Positions 46,037 to 58,000 of a stretch of DNA of 64,000 bases are shown piece by piece. The stretch is from Annulohypoxylon bovei var. microspora (Eukaryota > Ascomycota > Sordariomycetes > Xylariales > Hypoxylaceae), in contig MU405211.1 in NCBI GenBank assembly GCA_022836615.1, positions 574,107 to 638,106 on the forward strand, read 5' to 3'. Made by a program: the position numbers and the translations under genes. A model generated the notes under the pieces. It searched no databases. It was not told the DNA's origin and was given only the letters and a program-made list of their open reading frames with translations. Position 1 is the stretch's first letter; the number at the start of each line of letters is the position of its first letter.

Positions 46037-48591
46037 TTATTGAACAGGATCTACGAGCACTTTGTCTCCCACTGTAATGGTAGGAGACTGGGCCTCCTTG
46101 GTCTTAGGACTTGGTGAGGGTAGATGACACATGTGTGTCCCGAAGAACACCTTACCATCAAATCTCCTCGTCTTGGATAAGGTGACGAACGGTTCCTCGC
46201 TCTTCTCCGCCGTTTCTTGATCTATACATATCATGTGACACCTCCGACAGGAACCTAACATCTTGAAGTCTTGCTGTCCGATCCGTAAACTAGACCAGTG
46301 GTCTTCTGAATAAGCAAACGACTGCGACCCCGCAGTTGTTGCGCCAACGACGATATTGGCGCGAAATACTTCCGGGGAGACTGCTTTCCCCCCCTGTTCG
46401 ATAATTTGGCGGTTTAGCGCCTCAAGACTAGATAAGTTGATGGCAAGAATGGGACTCTCATTCGATAGGAGGATACGCTGTCGGTCGGATTCCGAGTCTG
46501 AGTCTGGAGGCGTATCCATGCCTGGGAATTGGCAGGGCATCTTGCACTGTGACCTTTTGTTGACCCTTTGATGATTTTGAAGGTGAGCCTTAGCGTGTCG
46601 CATACTCTTCCCCAGGCCACCAGGTGGGAAGCGGGCTAGCGCGCATGGCACCCCAAGAATAGCTGTGAAGAAATCATTAACCTTGCGGGAAGTATAGATC
46701 TGTGCTGATATTTCTTCACCACAAACTCTGGACGCCATCGTCTTAGATGTAGTGCTTGCCTGAAAGAGACTCGGGTTTGCCGATAAAGGAACAGCTATTT
46801 CAGGCGGGATTTGCTGCAGAGGGGGTCCTGAGTAAGAAACTCGCAACTGTCCCTTGGAAAAATCAATCAGCGGCCGAATAAGAGTCATTCGAGGGTGTCG
46901 CTTTTGGCTCAAGGCCTGGCCGGTCCCTCGATGAACCAAACACCATTCTCGATCCCATGCAAGCCCTTCTGCTCTTACTTCCCACATCATTCTGGCGGGA
47001 ATGCGAAACCCTCCACAGCTCTTGATCGGAAACACTGTGATGCTTTTCACACACATATCCGAAAGCTCCGGGCGATCTGGTATTAAATTCGGCGGTATAA
47101 GTTCGGGTAGACTTTCGGTCTGGTAGAATTCGACGATGAAAGCAACGAACTTATCCACGTCTGAGATAGTACTCATGGCACCTAAGCTCACCCGAATAAC
47201 TCCTGTTGGCCTTCCACTCATGATATCATTTTCAGTTCCGCATCTAAAACCAGCAGAGAAATTTTGCTTCATTTCCCAAGGCGCGAGGTCAAGTGCATTT
47301 GCGATTCCACCCGGGTTGCAAAGTCCTCCGGTGCGTACGTGGAATTGCTTTAGTACTGCGAGTTTCTCAAATTCAACCAAGCTAACCCAACCTCCTAGGG
47401 GATTTTGTAAATTGAAGGTAACGACTGGTCCGTTTCCCAAAGGAGACTGAGGAGACTTCAGTCTCCTTAATCCTAACGACGGTTGCGAGTATATGACGCA
47501 CACAGGTTGGCCATTGGTATATTTCAAGGCGGCTAGACCATCATATAACCTTTGACTTAGAAAGGACGTATGAGATGAGATATCTCTCATGGTCTTGAAT
47601 AATTGACGGTGAACATCGAGAGCCGAGTCTAACGCGATGATGCTATGTATCGGTAACGTTCCATCTTCTAGCGACTCGTGTAAGGCCTGTGTTTTGGAAG
47701 CATGCCACTGCTCTCCGAGACAAACTACCATGTCAACCGTACCGCCCCCGAAATATTTTCGAGACTGGAAGATTGAAGTCGCTTGGCGTCGCACAATAAG
47801 TCCGCCCAAATCTGGGAACCCAAACATCTTGTAGAAACTGAAGACAGTAAAATCCGGCGCCGTTTCTGGATTGCTCAGGTCTAGAGGGGATGTTGCGACG
47901 AATGCCGCGGCATCCAATAGCGTAAAGGTCGGCCGGCCTAGTGCCGCTTCACTTTTGCGGAACGAGTCGGCCCAGCCGAGAGGAAACCGGGAGCCATCCA
48001 TGTTGGATTGCGCCGGATAGGCGAAAAGAAGTGGACTATCATGACGGCTTACTCCGGTAAAAGGATCGGTTCCGCTAAGCCAACTGTTTACACCAGCGTC
48101 GTCAAGACATAAATTATTCGTGGCTTCTTCTCGAACACCTACTAAGCTTGTGTGACATGCTTGATGGTACAAATAATCAAAGCCAAGAGAGTGACCTCTA
48201 AATGCCTCGGCCACAAGCTTGATGCCTGCAGTGGCATTGGCAACAAAGACGAGGTCAAACTCGGAAGGGTCAGCGTTGAAAAATTGCAGAGCCCGAAGTC
48301 GAATATCTTCAATTCTTGAGGTGGAGGTCTGGGAGGAAAAAGAAGCCGAGTGCGGATTGCCGAACAGATTCGACGTCATATCCGCCGCAAACTTGTCCAC
48401 AAGGGACTTCGCGTATAGCGTTGTCCCGGCATGATCAAGATAGACCTCATCTACTCTTCTTATTAATTAAAGGTATCCTGACGAGAGTAACTGAGGGTAG
48501 AGCAATGCTTGCCTCGTAGCATGGGAAACTCATTTCGTCGAAGCCCTTCGATGTGGCTATTATATGCCGTGTTACCGCCATCGTCCGTCAT
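46037..48591 (-). CDS. hxB: Molybdenum cofactor sulfurase, two exons with a GC-AG intron
   Basis: Exons are 48591-48513 and 48450-46037, giving 830 residues. The start MTDDGGNTAYNSHIEGLRR leads into DEVYLDHAGTTLYAKS across the junction. The 62-nt intron begins GCAAGC after a G (AG|GCAAGC) and ends AGTAG; no GT donor fits phase. The N-terminal NifS-like half has the PLP lysine in SFYKMFGFP (K234) and the sulfur-carrying cysteine region RTGGLCNPGG (C404). The C-terminal half is MOSC (from about residue 494: CVKSITVFPIKSCGGFRIP, then LGSCRRCHMICID). The enzyme converts the dioxo to the sulfurated cofactor needed by xanthine dehydrogenase and aldehyde oxidase; the Aspergillus orthologue is hxB, in purine use. 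The start is divergent from CDC6. Confidence 0.95.
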
Positions 48592-48783
48592 ATCGATCGT
48601 GTTAAAGCCAAAAGAAACCAAGACATTGAAACTGTCCAGTCTGTCCTACCCACCAAGCACTCACTCACTTGAAATGTCATTGGCCAGGCTAGGGAATAAG
48701 AACTGTCCAGGTAGTGATGTGAAGTAGTATTCATTGTTTGTGCTGCCCAAGAGTGGGATTCATACTTGGGATGCTGATGTGGC

Positions 48784-48888
48784 GATAGGGATAGATACCC
48801 GAGGTATGCAGCGCGATTGCTAACGGCGGTATCAGTACTGATTATCTACGGACCGCAGTGTACCTAATATCGATGTGTACCAATGATA
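48784..48888. promoter_or_regulatory. Cluster of GATA cores upstream of hxB
   Basis: GATA occurs at 48784, 48790, 48794 and 48885 and TATC at 48843, five cores in 105 bp, about 190-300 bp upstream of the sulfurase start. GATA factors of the AreA/NIT2 type activate nitrogen-source genes in fungi, and the Aspergillus hxB pathway is nitrogen-regulated. Single GATA cores are common by chance, so only the cluster has weight. Confidence 0.4.
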
Positions 48889-49164
48889 ACGCGGCTACCC
48901 GTAGTTGGCGAACCAAGAAACACCTAATAAACTAACTAAGAAATAAGGGGCATTCCAGCGACTCTTACTCGGAGTTCGCCCTGTTCCAAAAAGCTTGGTG
49001 GGTCATGTATTATATAAGCAGACATCCACTACGTCAAAGGTGGGGGAGGCTAGTAAGAAGGGAGCTCGCGCCTCATTGTCAACGCCACAGCGCCACATAC
49101 GCACAATCTAGGTCTAGGTAGCGGTCTATGTAGGTACATAGGTACAATACATCGCTAACTAGCT

Positions 49165-49193
49165 ACGCGTTGTAACGTCCTAGCGGGACGCGT
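49165..49193. promoter_or_regulatory. Two MluI cell-cycle boxes upstream of CDC6
   Basis: ACGCGT occurs at 49165-49170 and 49188-49193, followed by ACGCGA at 49205-49210, about 190-240 bp before the CDC6 ATG. ACGCGT is the core bound by the MBF (Mbp1/Swi6; Res1/Cdc10) G1/S factor, and the fission yeast CDC6 orthologue cdc18 is a classic MBF target. Confidence 0.6.
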
Positions 49194-49401
49194 TGAAATC
49201 ACTTTACGCGACTTCCTCGCGTACTGCGGACCCGCGTCATTTCCCCTTGCCGTTGCCAAGTCAATTCAACCTTAAAACATCTTCCCTTGTTTCCTTCTCA
49301 TACGGTACACCTGTACACCTACACCTTCCACCTTCAACTTCACCAACTCTTTATCTCGAGCTTCTCACTTTCCTCAATTACACCAACAATCACAATTCAG
49401 C

Positions 49402-51347
49402 ATGGTGCGATCTACTCTTGGAAAGAGAACTAGAAATTCAAAAGACGGTGGTAGGAGCAGTACCATTTTATTTTTATTTTTATTTTTCGAAGCAACGTAA
49501 CTGACACCGAATCTAGAGGTCGTAGATGTGCCTGCAAAGCGTACAAGAAGACAGACTCGCAGCTCCGTACACAACGATGAGAACGTAGACCCGAAAGAAA
49601 CTGCTACAGGCGATGAACCCGATTGCGATATTGGCGCGATAAATATCAAGTCACCTCCTTCCCAACCAATCCACGATGTAGAGAGTCGTAAGCAGGGTAA
49701 GATGAAGTTCCGTGATATACTTATGGGAGGCATTACCTGACTAAGAATGTAGTAGAATATACACCTCTCACGCCTTCTACACCTCGGTTTCGAGATGCTC
49801 TTTCCAAAGTACCCGTCACCCCTCGTCATCGGGTGATGTCTGCAGGGAGGATCTCTAAGCGACTTTTCCCGACAACACCTCTCACGCCTACCGCAGTACA
49901 GACTGTGTATCATCATGCTCGACAACTCTTTGCTCGAAGTGCCGATCCTGGCCAATTGATTGGACGAGACGATGAACGCACACAGCTCAAGGGGTTCTTG
50001 CAACGATGTTCGACATCTAACCCTAGCGGATGCATCTACGTTAGCGGTCCCCCAGGAACGGGGAAGAGTGCGATGGTGAATGAAGTTACCCAAGAACTGG
50101 TTGAGCAGGGAGCCGTGAAAAAGGTGTACATCAATTGCATGAGCATAAAGTCGTCCAAGGATCTTTACGGAACTCTATTGGACCAAATTTGCGACGAGTC
50201 CGATATTCCCGAAGGCGATGCGGCGGCAACTGTCCAAAAGTTCTTCATGCCGCGCAAGAAGTCGACGGATACTTATCTGGTTGTTTTAGATGAGATTGAT
50301 CACATTCTCACGTTGGATTTGGAAAGTCTATATCAGCTATTTGAATGGTCTATGCAAAAGTCGTCACGCCTTGTTCTGGTAGGCATCGCGAATGCACTGG
50401 ATCTGACGGACCGATTTCTCCCACGCCTGAAGTCTCGGAACCTAAAACCTGAGCTTCTTCCGTTTCTGCCATACTCAGCTGCACAGATCAAGACGATAAT
50501 TACGGGTCGCCTCAAGAGCCTCGTACCCGAAGGTAGTCCTCTACCCTTCATTCACCCAGCCGCCATCGAGCTTTGCTCCCGAAAGGTATCCAGCCAAACG
50601 GGCGATTTACGTAAAGCCTTCGAAATATGTCGGAGGGCCATTGATCTTGTGGAGATGGAAACGAGACAGAAGCACGAGGCTGAGATAAAGGAGAAGATAC
50701 TCCTCGCTACGCCATCCAAGAAGCCTCTGGGAGAGAACGTGCACCTATCGCCATTGAAAAAATCGATCAGAGGCCCATCAGCGATGCTAGCGGAATCGTT
50801 GAGGAGTTTGACAGTGGAGACGGCACCTCGCGTCAGCATAGCCCATCTCAACAAGATTACGGCTGCTGCCTTCAGCAACGGAACGAATCAGCGACTCAAG
50901 GCCTTGAACTTGCAACAGAAGGCAGCATTGTGTTCCTTAATGGCACTGGAGAAGCGAAACAGAGCTGCCCGAACCGCGCCTGTCCCGTCTACGCCGTCCA
51001 AGTCGCAGACAATTGCTCCAAGTGTCAAGTTGTTATACGAAACATACTGCCTACTATGCACTCGGGAGTCAGTGCTACACCCGCTATCCAGCTCGGAGTT
51101 CCGGGAAGTCATAGGCAGTCTCGAGACATTGTCCCTGATTTCTGCCGTGGATGGGAAGACTGGTTCTCTCGCATTACTGCAGACGCCAAGCAAACGGGGG
51201 AAGAGGGGTGGGTTCGCGTCTGGTGTCGGATTGGCGGATGAGAAGAGAGTAGCGAGCTGCATAGGTGAAAAGGAGCTTGAGCAAGCTGTGGAAGGACTTG
51301 GTGTTGATATCCTGAAGAGCATTTTAAGCGGCGAGGCGTTGGACTGA
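49402..51347 (+). CDS. CDC6: CDC6/Cdc18 replication-licensing ATPase, three exons
   Basis: Exons are 49402-49447, 49517-49696 and 49753-51347, giving 606 residues. Introns: GTGGTA...TCTAG (69 nt; a donor 3 nt later is also possible) and GTAAGA...TGTAG (56 nt). The N-terminus MVRSTLGKRTR and AKRTRRQTR are nuclear-localisation-like, with an RxxL motif at 3-6. Walker A GPPGTGKS is at 174-181, Walker B DEID at 255-258, sensor 1 in LVLVGIANALDL, and a C-terminal winged-helix region follows. Cdc6 loads the Mcm2-7 helicase on ORC-bound origins in G1. Full CDK consensus sites (S/T-P-x-K/R) include TPSK three times and SPLK, and several TP sites lie in the N-terminal part, fitting control by CDK. Two MCB boxes precede it. 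Confidence 0.95.
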
Positions 51348-51627
51348 ACGATCGCGTGGGTATGGTCTTGCATGAGCATGGCGTTGTATTGCCGGCATTG
51401 GCAAAAAGCATTGCATAAATATTAGACAGACAGGCACCCCTTAATGAGGGTGTATTCAATGATAATGTGTAAAGAATCCAAAAATATTCGTTTGAGCAAC
51501 TGTATATAAGGTGATGTGAATTCTTCACTCGTGATAACATTCGGATCCAGAACATTGTCATAAAACCTTGCAGAGCCCATATTGACAAACCATTCGATCA
51601 TGTACAATCTTCATTTCAACAAGAAAA

Positions 51628-53192
51628 TCAAGTCGTAAATTTCAAACCACTCGTTACGTTACCCCATCGAGAAGATACCTCATCAACAATACCATGGATT
51701 CTCGGCTTCCACGGCCCCTCCGTTCCATATTTGGGTAGATGGCGGGAAGCTTGCACAGAATATGTCGATTTCAAGCGCCACATACTTTCTGTCTGGAGAA
51801 CACCTTCCTTTGGGAGCTGCGGAACTGCAGACCTGAGCCCCTTGGACTTCATAAACTTCATAAGTCGGAGGAGAGTGTGCGCAGTGTTCTCAACACCAAA
51901 AGTCCACGAAATATTAGTATATCCGAAAACAAACACCATGTTTGGAATATCATCCAGCATACAGCCGTTCCATATGAGTTTGTCTTCCCACTTCATCTCC
52001 TTGCCGTCGACCGAGATATCGATATGTCCTCCTAGTTTCATCGAAATTCCTGTGGCTGTCACTATGGTATCTACGTCAATGACCGTACCATCTTGCATTA
52101 TAATCGAGTTCTCTGTAACTTTATCGATATTCCCGGTGACAATATTGGTATTTGACTTGTGGAGCGTCTGAAAGAAGTCGCCGTCGGGACATATACATAG
52201 ACGTTGCTCCCAAGGATTGTACCGAGGTTTGAAATGAACGTCATGGTCGTACCGCTTTGGCAGTTGTGGGATTGTCATGTTTCGAAGAACATTTCTTGAC
52301 TGCGTAGGAAAATAATCGGTGAACAATGCCATCATCTGATATAAGAACAGACTCCATTTCCTTTCCCAGCTAATGCGCCTGGATGAGGGGAAGTGTAGAA
52401 AGTTTAGCATGGGAGACAATCGTGGTCCCATATCCTTGGTAGAGATGATGTAGGAGGGACTCCGTTGCACTATGGTTACTTGCGAAGCCGTTTCTGCCAA
52501 TGCAGGGAAGAGACTGATACATGTTGCTCCGCTACCGATGATAGCCATCTTTTTGTTTTGATGCTCATAGTCAACCGGCCAAAACTGTGGGTGAATGACT
52601 TTTCCTTTGAAGTCTTCCAACCCTGGGATCACCGTCTGAAGTGGAGTGTTGTAGTCATAATAGCCCGTCCCTAGAACAAGGAAGCTTGTCGTAATGTCGA
52701 TGAATAGGCCGTCATGACCCACACTTACCCTCCATCTTTGGTCATCCTGTGACCAATCCGCACTCAGTACCTTGTGTTGGAACCGGATATACTGGTCCAC
52801 CCCGTGCTGAGAGGCAGCGTCCTTCAAGTATTGTTTGATAAGTGGGCCTTCAGCAACGGGCTGTGGGAAGGGCCAAGGGTACCAGGTGAAACCATAGGAA
52901 TAGAGGCTGGTGAAGTAAACAGTTAGTGAATATTCTTTGTGATACCTTCTCTAGATCAAGCTGGAGGAAACTATTCTCTGAATGCATACTCGGAATCTGA
53001 TCGGACTCCAGGATATTTGAACAAATCCCAAGTCCCACCAATATCATCCCGGGCTTCGAGGATGGTGAGTTTTACATCAGGAAACTCTTTTAGGAGGTGA
53101 TATGCAGTGTTTATGCCTGAGACGCCAGCACCAACGATGACCACGTCCATAGTCTCGGAAACACAGTCCATTTCTTTTGTTGGTTGCGCCAT
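51628..53192 (-). CDS. Baeyer-Villiger-type FAD/NADPH monooxygenase, two exons
   Basis: Exons are 53192-52990 and 52906-51628, giving 493 residues. The intron is GTATGC...ACCAG (83 nt), and splicing restores GVRSDSD/LYSYGFTWYPW. The FAD-binding motif GAGVSG is at 21-26, GGTWDLFKYPGVRSD follows at about 52-66, the Baeyer-Villiger fingerprint F-x-G-x(3)-H-x(3)-W-P is FKGKVIHPQFWP at 167-178, and the NADPH-binding GSGATC is at about 192-197. Such enzymes insert oxygen next to ketones or hydroxylate heteroatoms; the substrate cannot be told. No polyketide, terpene or peptide synthase lies beside it in the window. It is the last gene before the AT-rich block and is more AT-rich than the housekeeping genes. 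Confidence 0.92.
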
Positions 53193-54330
53193 TGTGTAGT
53201 TTAGGTGCGATGATCTAATAGTTCCAGACAGAACTTTGGAAGGAATGTTGAAATAAAATCATTGACATCTCGTCCGATCTTAACTAGCTGTCGCATATCA
53301 CATTTCATGTGAGGGGTTGGTCTCCATTTGGAAGGAGTGAACGAAAGAAGCTGGTGCAGGATCTTGCAGCGTGAAATTCAACACGCGGTGGCCGCGATAG
53401 GTGACACATGTAGGACTCATGCATCGATTCTCTTGGTTGAAGTAACGCTGGCCTCGGTTCCTTGGCAAATCATGCCAAATATCGGTTACCAATCTGTGGT
53501 GATAAGCCAATGAAAGGAAACTTCAGTATTGACGATAATTATTATCATGGTACTATATATACGATCTCGATTCATTTGATCTGCCGATGTGGCATTCGGA
53601 AGCCGGCTGGCGCCAAGCTTTTGTATCCCTACTCTAACATTCTATGCGAAGTGGATTCTATACTCCAAATGCAACGTCTCGATTAGAGTAACTTGAGTAT
53701 AACATTGGAATTAAGCCATGACGTTACTATGTCATGCATCTTCTCCTATACGCAGGTTTCGATCAACGGAGGAAATGCACCACCCCCCCTCTCCAAGACA
53801 TATCCTATGCATAGTGTGACTATCCATATTATATCGGGGTCGCCGTGGTGTTGGGGATATAGAAGCTTTAGTACTCTTCGATTAGAGCACTGTGTCGTGA
53901 TTGTATAGTCGATAATCCTACCTAGTTGACCGGTACTCAAGATCGAATTCTGTCGTTTGGCATCAATGTCATGACGTATACCGGAATGTCGAGAATTTGC
54001 GGAACGGGGCTGCTGGTCTATAATCATGAATTCAAGCATTACGTTTATACCTTAGGCTGGTCGCAGCTTGGCGACAGCCACTTGGTTTCATACACGACAT
54101 ATGTACTTGATACGATATTCACATGAATCATTAGGGGGGTCCTATTGGTCCTATTAATACCGCATGTACTTTTTAAACGGTGATAATCAGCCAGCCACTT
54201 TGAAGCAAGACGACGCCTCCTTTACACAAATATGTAAGCCAACCTAACCCATTACATTAATACTTTAGACTCATAATGTTGGACGGCGGACGATAGTACG
54301 AAATCCGCCAACCCGCCTTTTCAATTAAGG
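53193..54330. other. Transition between the last gene and the AT-rich block
   Basis: This is the upstream region of the monooxygenase gene. Composition is ordinary until about 54,330, where it turns abruptly AT-rich. Just before that point GGCGGA (54285-54290) and TCCGCC (54304-54309) form an inverted repeat in a GC-rich island. No gene was seen. Confidence 0.55.
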
Positions 54331-54988
54331 TATTAAAATGTATATAATAAAAAATATATAATATATAATAAAAACACATTATATTAAAAAAGGTATAAAA
54401 GATTATAACGTTAAAAAACATTATAACGTTTAATGGATATTTAAATAAAAAACATTTTTTTACATTTATTTCATTTAAATGAATTTTAAAAAACTTTTAT
54501 ATTAATACGTTTAAATTAATAAATAAATATATAATAAAAGTTAAAAATTAATAATAAATTTAATTTATTCGTTAAAAATAAAAGTTAATAAAAAACGTTT
54601 TTTATTTAAGTTTTTATAAAATAATATATATAAAACTTTATTACTTTTAAAAGTTATATTAATTATTATTAATTTTATAAATAACGTATAACTTTAATTA
54701 AAATATAAATGTTATATCGGGCTTAAAAAAATATAAAATAATAATATTATAACGTTAAAAATTATTAATATTAAAAAAGTATTATAAGTAAAATATATAA
54801 TAATAATTTATTAAAATTATTAACACGAATAATAAATAATTAATATTAATTATAAAATAATAAAAACGATAATTAATAATAATAATTATTAATTAAATGT
54901 TATAAACGGGGGCTTTAAATTGAAATATAAATGGTAATTATTATTATTAAGTTTTATTAAAAGGTTTAAAAAGTAATAATAATAATTA

Positions 54989-54990
<2 letters not shown>

Positions 54991-55041
<51 letters not shown>
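54991..55041. repeat. (TAA)17 microsatellite
   Basis: An uninterrupted run of 17 TAA units, followed after ACGATAATAATAAATAAA by ordinary AT-rich sequence. Confidence 0.95.
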
Positions 55042-55042
<1 letters not shown>

Positions 55043-58000
55043 GATAATAATAAATAAAAATTAATTAAAATTATATTATTAATGTTAATTTTAATTAACG
55101 TTAATAATAAAGTTATTAATTATAAAATGTTATTAAGTATTTTAAATAAACTTATAACATTATATTATATAATATTTTTTAAAGAAATAATTTATAAAAA
55201 ATAACTTTTACACCGAATAAATTATACATTTAAATATTATTTTAACATATAAATTTTTCCATTATTCATTTATTATTAAAGGTTTTTTTTAATTTTTTTT
55301 ATTTATTATATTTCACCCCTTTAAAAGGATAATTTTAAAGTTTAATTTAAAAACTTAATAAAATAAAAACTTATTTTTAAAGAAACCATTGAAATTAATT
55401 TTAAAACAAAGTAAATAAAAAGCATGTTATATATATATACCGCGTTTTATAAGTATAAAAAGTTAAAAATTTTTATATAATAATATAATTATTTCTTTAT
55501 TTGTTAAGTTTATATTATAATACTTATTTTTAAATATACGTTATAATTAAAAGGAAGTTTTTTCGATTTTAAACGAAGTAATGTTTATATAAATAAAAAA
55601 TTAAAATTAAATAATTAATTAATGATAATTATATTTTTATACATAACCATTTAATATTAATTAAACTTTTAATTATAATAAACTTTTTAACTTTTTAATT
55701 TAATTTACGATAATAAATAATTACGTTTAAATATTATTAATTACTTTTAATAAATATTATTATTTAATAAATTAAATATCGCGATTAAAGATTAATCGAA
55801 TAATTTTAAATTTAAATATCGAAGAAATAAGTTTTATTATAAATGTATTAATTATTTTCATACGCTTATTTATTTTATTTATTTTTAAAAAAATTAATAA
55901 TTTTATTTTAAAAAAATATTATTAAAATTTATATTTATTAAATTTATAAAAACATTTACAACCATTATTATTATAATAACACTTAATACAAACGTTATTA
56001 AAATAATTAAATAAAATAATATAATGTTTAAATATACTTTTACGAAACTTATAATTAATATAAGCATATTTTAAAGGTAAAATAATATTAACCATTATTA
56101 TGTAAATGATTAAAATTTATTAGAAATTATTATTATATAAAAATAAATTTAATTAAAATTTGTTTTTATGGTTAATAATAAGTAAAAGCATAAACTTAAT
56201 TTCTTAATAATAATATAATTAATTATAATAATGTTTATTAAAAAAAATAATCCATTGGATTTAAAATTAACATGAATATTAATAAATTACTTATAATTAA
56301 TATTAATTAATTTATATATTTAAATCGTTTATTATTAAAATAAAAATATTATTTATATATATTATTTTAACTTTAATTAAAACTTAAATGGTATAATAAA
56401 TTAAATTAACGTTATTAATTAAATTTAATTAATTTTCATTACTTTTAATAAAAGAATCTTAAATAAAAGGTTTAAATTAAGTAAAGAAATAATTCTTTTT
56501 TATTAAATTTTAATTAAAAATTTTAACCTAATTTTAATTAAAATTAATATTATTATTAAATAACATAAACATCTTTAAGTTAAAATTAATAAGGTTAATA
56601 AGTTCATTAATTTATTTAATTATATTAATCTTTTATTTTCAAAAATTAAACTTTATTAAAATAAATATTTTAAAGTGTTAAAAACTTTATATAAAATTAT
56701 AAAAATAAAAAGTATTAAAAAAAATAAATGAAAATTATAAACTTTAAAAGAAAAATGTTAATTAAATTAATTCATTAAAATTAACTTTTTTATGTGTGGA
56801 AAAAGGATTTAAATTATATTACCCGAACATTTTTTATAACATTTTATAAAATAAAACAATTACATAAACCATTTTAATTTCGTACGTATTTATATAATAT
56901 AAAGGTCATTAATAAATCATGTTCGTTTTAAGTTAATTTTCGGATATATATATAATATCGAAAAATATTACGCCTTAAAACATTTATACGTATTCGTAAC
57001 GTATTAATCATTAATAAAATTTTTAAATCACGTTTAAAGTCATTAAATACGAATATAAAAACAATATTATAATAATTATATATTTAATATTTTTTAATTA
57101 TGGCATAAATAAAAAGTTAATTAATATAATAAACCGTTTGTAAAATTTTCTTAAAGGTAAATAAATAAATATTTATATAAATAAATAATAAATATGTAAT
57201 ATTTATTTACTTAAATAATCTTATAATATTAACTTTTTAAATATTTATTTATATAATATAAATAACATTATATTAAAAAAAATAAATGTTTAAATAAAAT
57301 TAATAAACATTTATATGTAAAATTATAAAAAAAGCTTATAAAAATTAATAATGTTTATTATAAAAAAAATGAAAAAAGAAAATGAAAAAAAGAAACGTGT
57401 TTTATTTAAGTTTAAATATTTAAATAAATACTTTTTTTTAATTATTTATTACGTTTAATTTTTAATGAAATATTATTTTTACCATTTATTTCTTTAATTT
57501 TATATTTTTTAAATAATAATAAAGCCTTAAAAGAAACATATTATTATTTATTAATTATATAAAGTTTAATCTTAAAAAAAACCTTTAAATTAATTAATTT
57601 ATTTATATCGATTTATTTTAAATATATTTTTTTAACCGAATTAACCGTTTATTTTATCGAAGTATATAATTTTTAACGATTTTATAAAACTTTAACTTTA
57701 AATCGAATAAAGTTTAAACCATTTTAAAGAAAATATAAAAAATATTAAAAAAAGGTTAAACCATGTTTTAACGATTTAAGTATTTAATGATATTATAATT
57801 AATAAAATAAAATAATATGAAATAAAAGAAAATAACGTTATTAATATAATTATTTATTAAAAAAGTAAATTATCGGTTTAAAATATATTATTTTTTAAAC
57901 TTTTAAAATAACGTAAAATATTTAAAATTATTTTTTAAGTTATTATTACTTATATTTTTATTATACCCCGTTTAAATATTTAACATTTAAAACATATTAT

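Larger units (their letters stand above)
48592..49401. promoter_or_regulatory. Divergent promoter region of hxB (-) and CDC6 (+)
   Basis: The 810 bp between the two ATGs contain a GATA-core cluster near hxB (48784-48888) and two ACGCGT boxes near CDC6 (49165-49193), listed separately. CTAGGTAGCGG and TATGTAGGTACATAGG palindromic pieces lie at about 49112-49143. A C/T-rich leader precedes CDC6. Confidence 0.6.
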
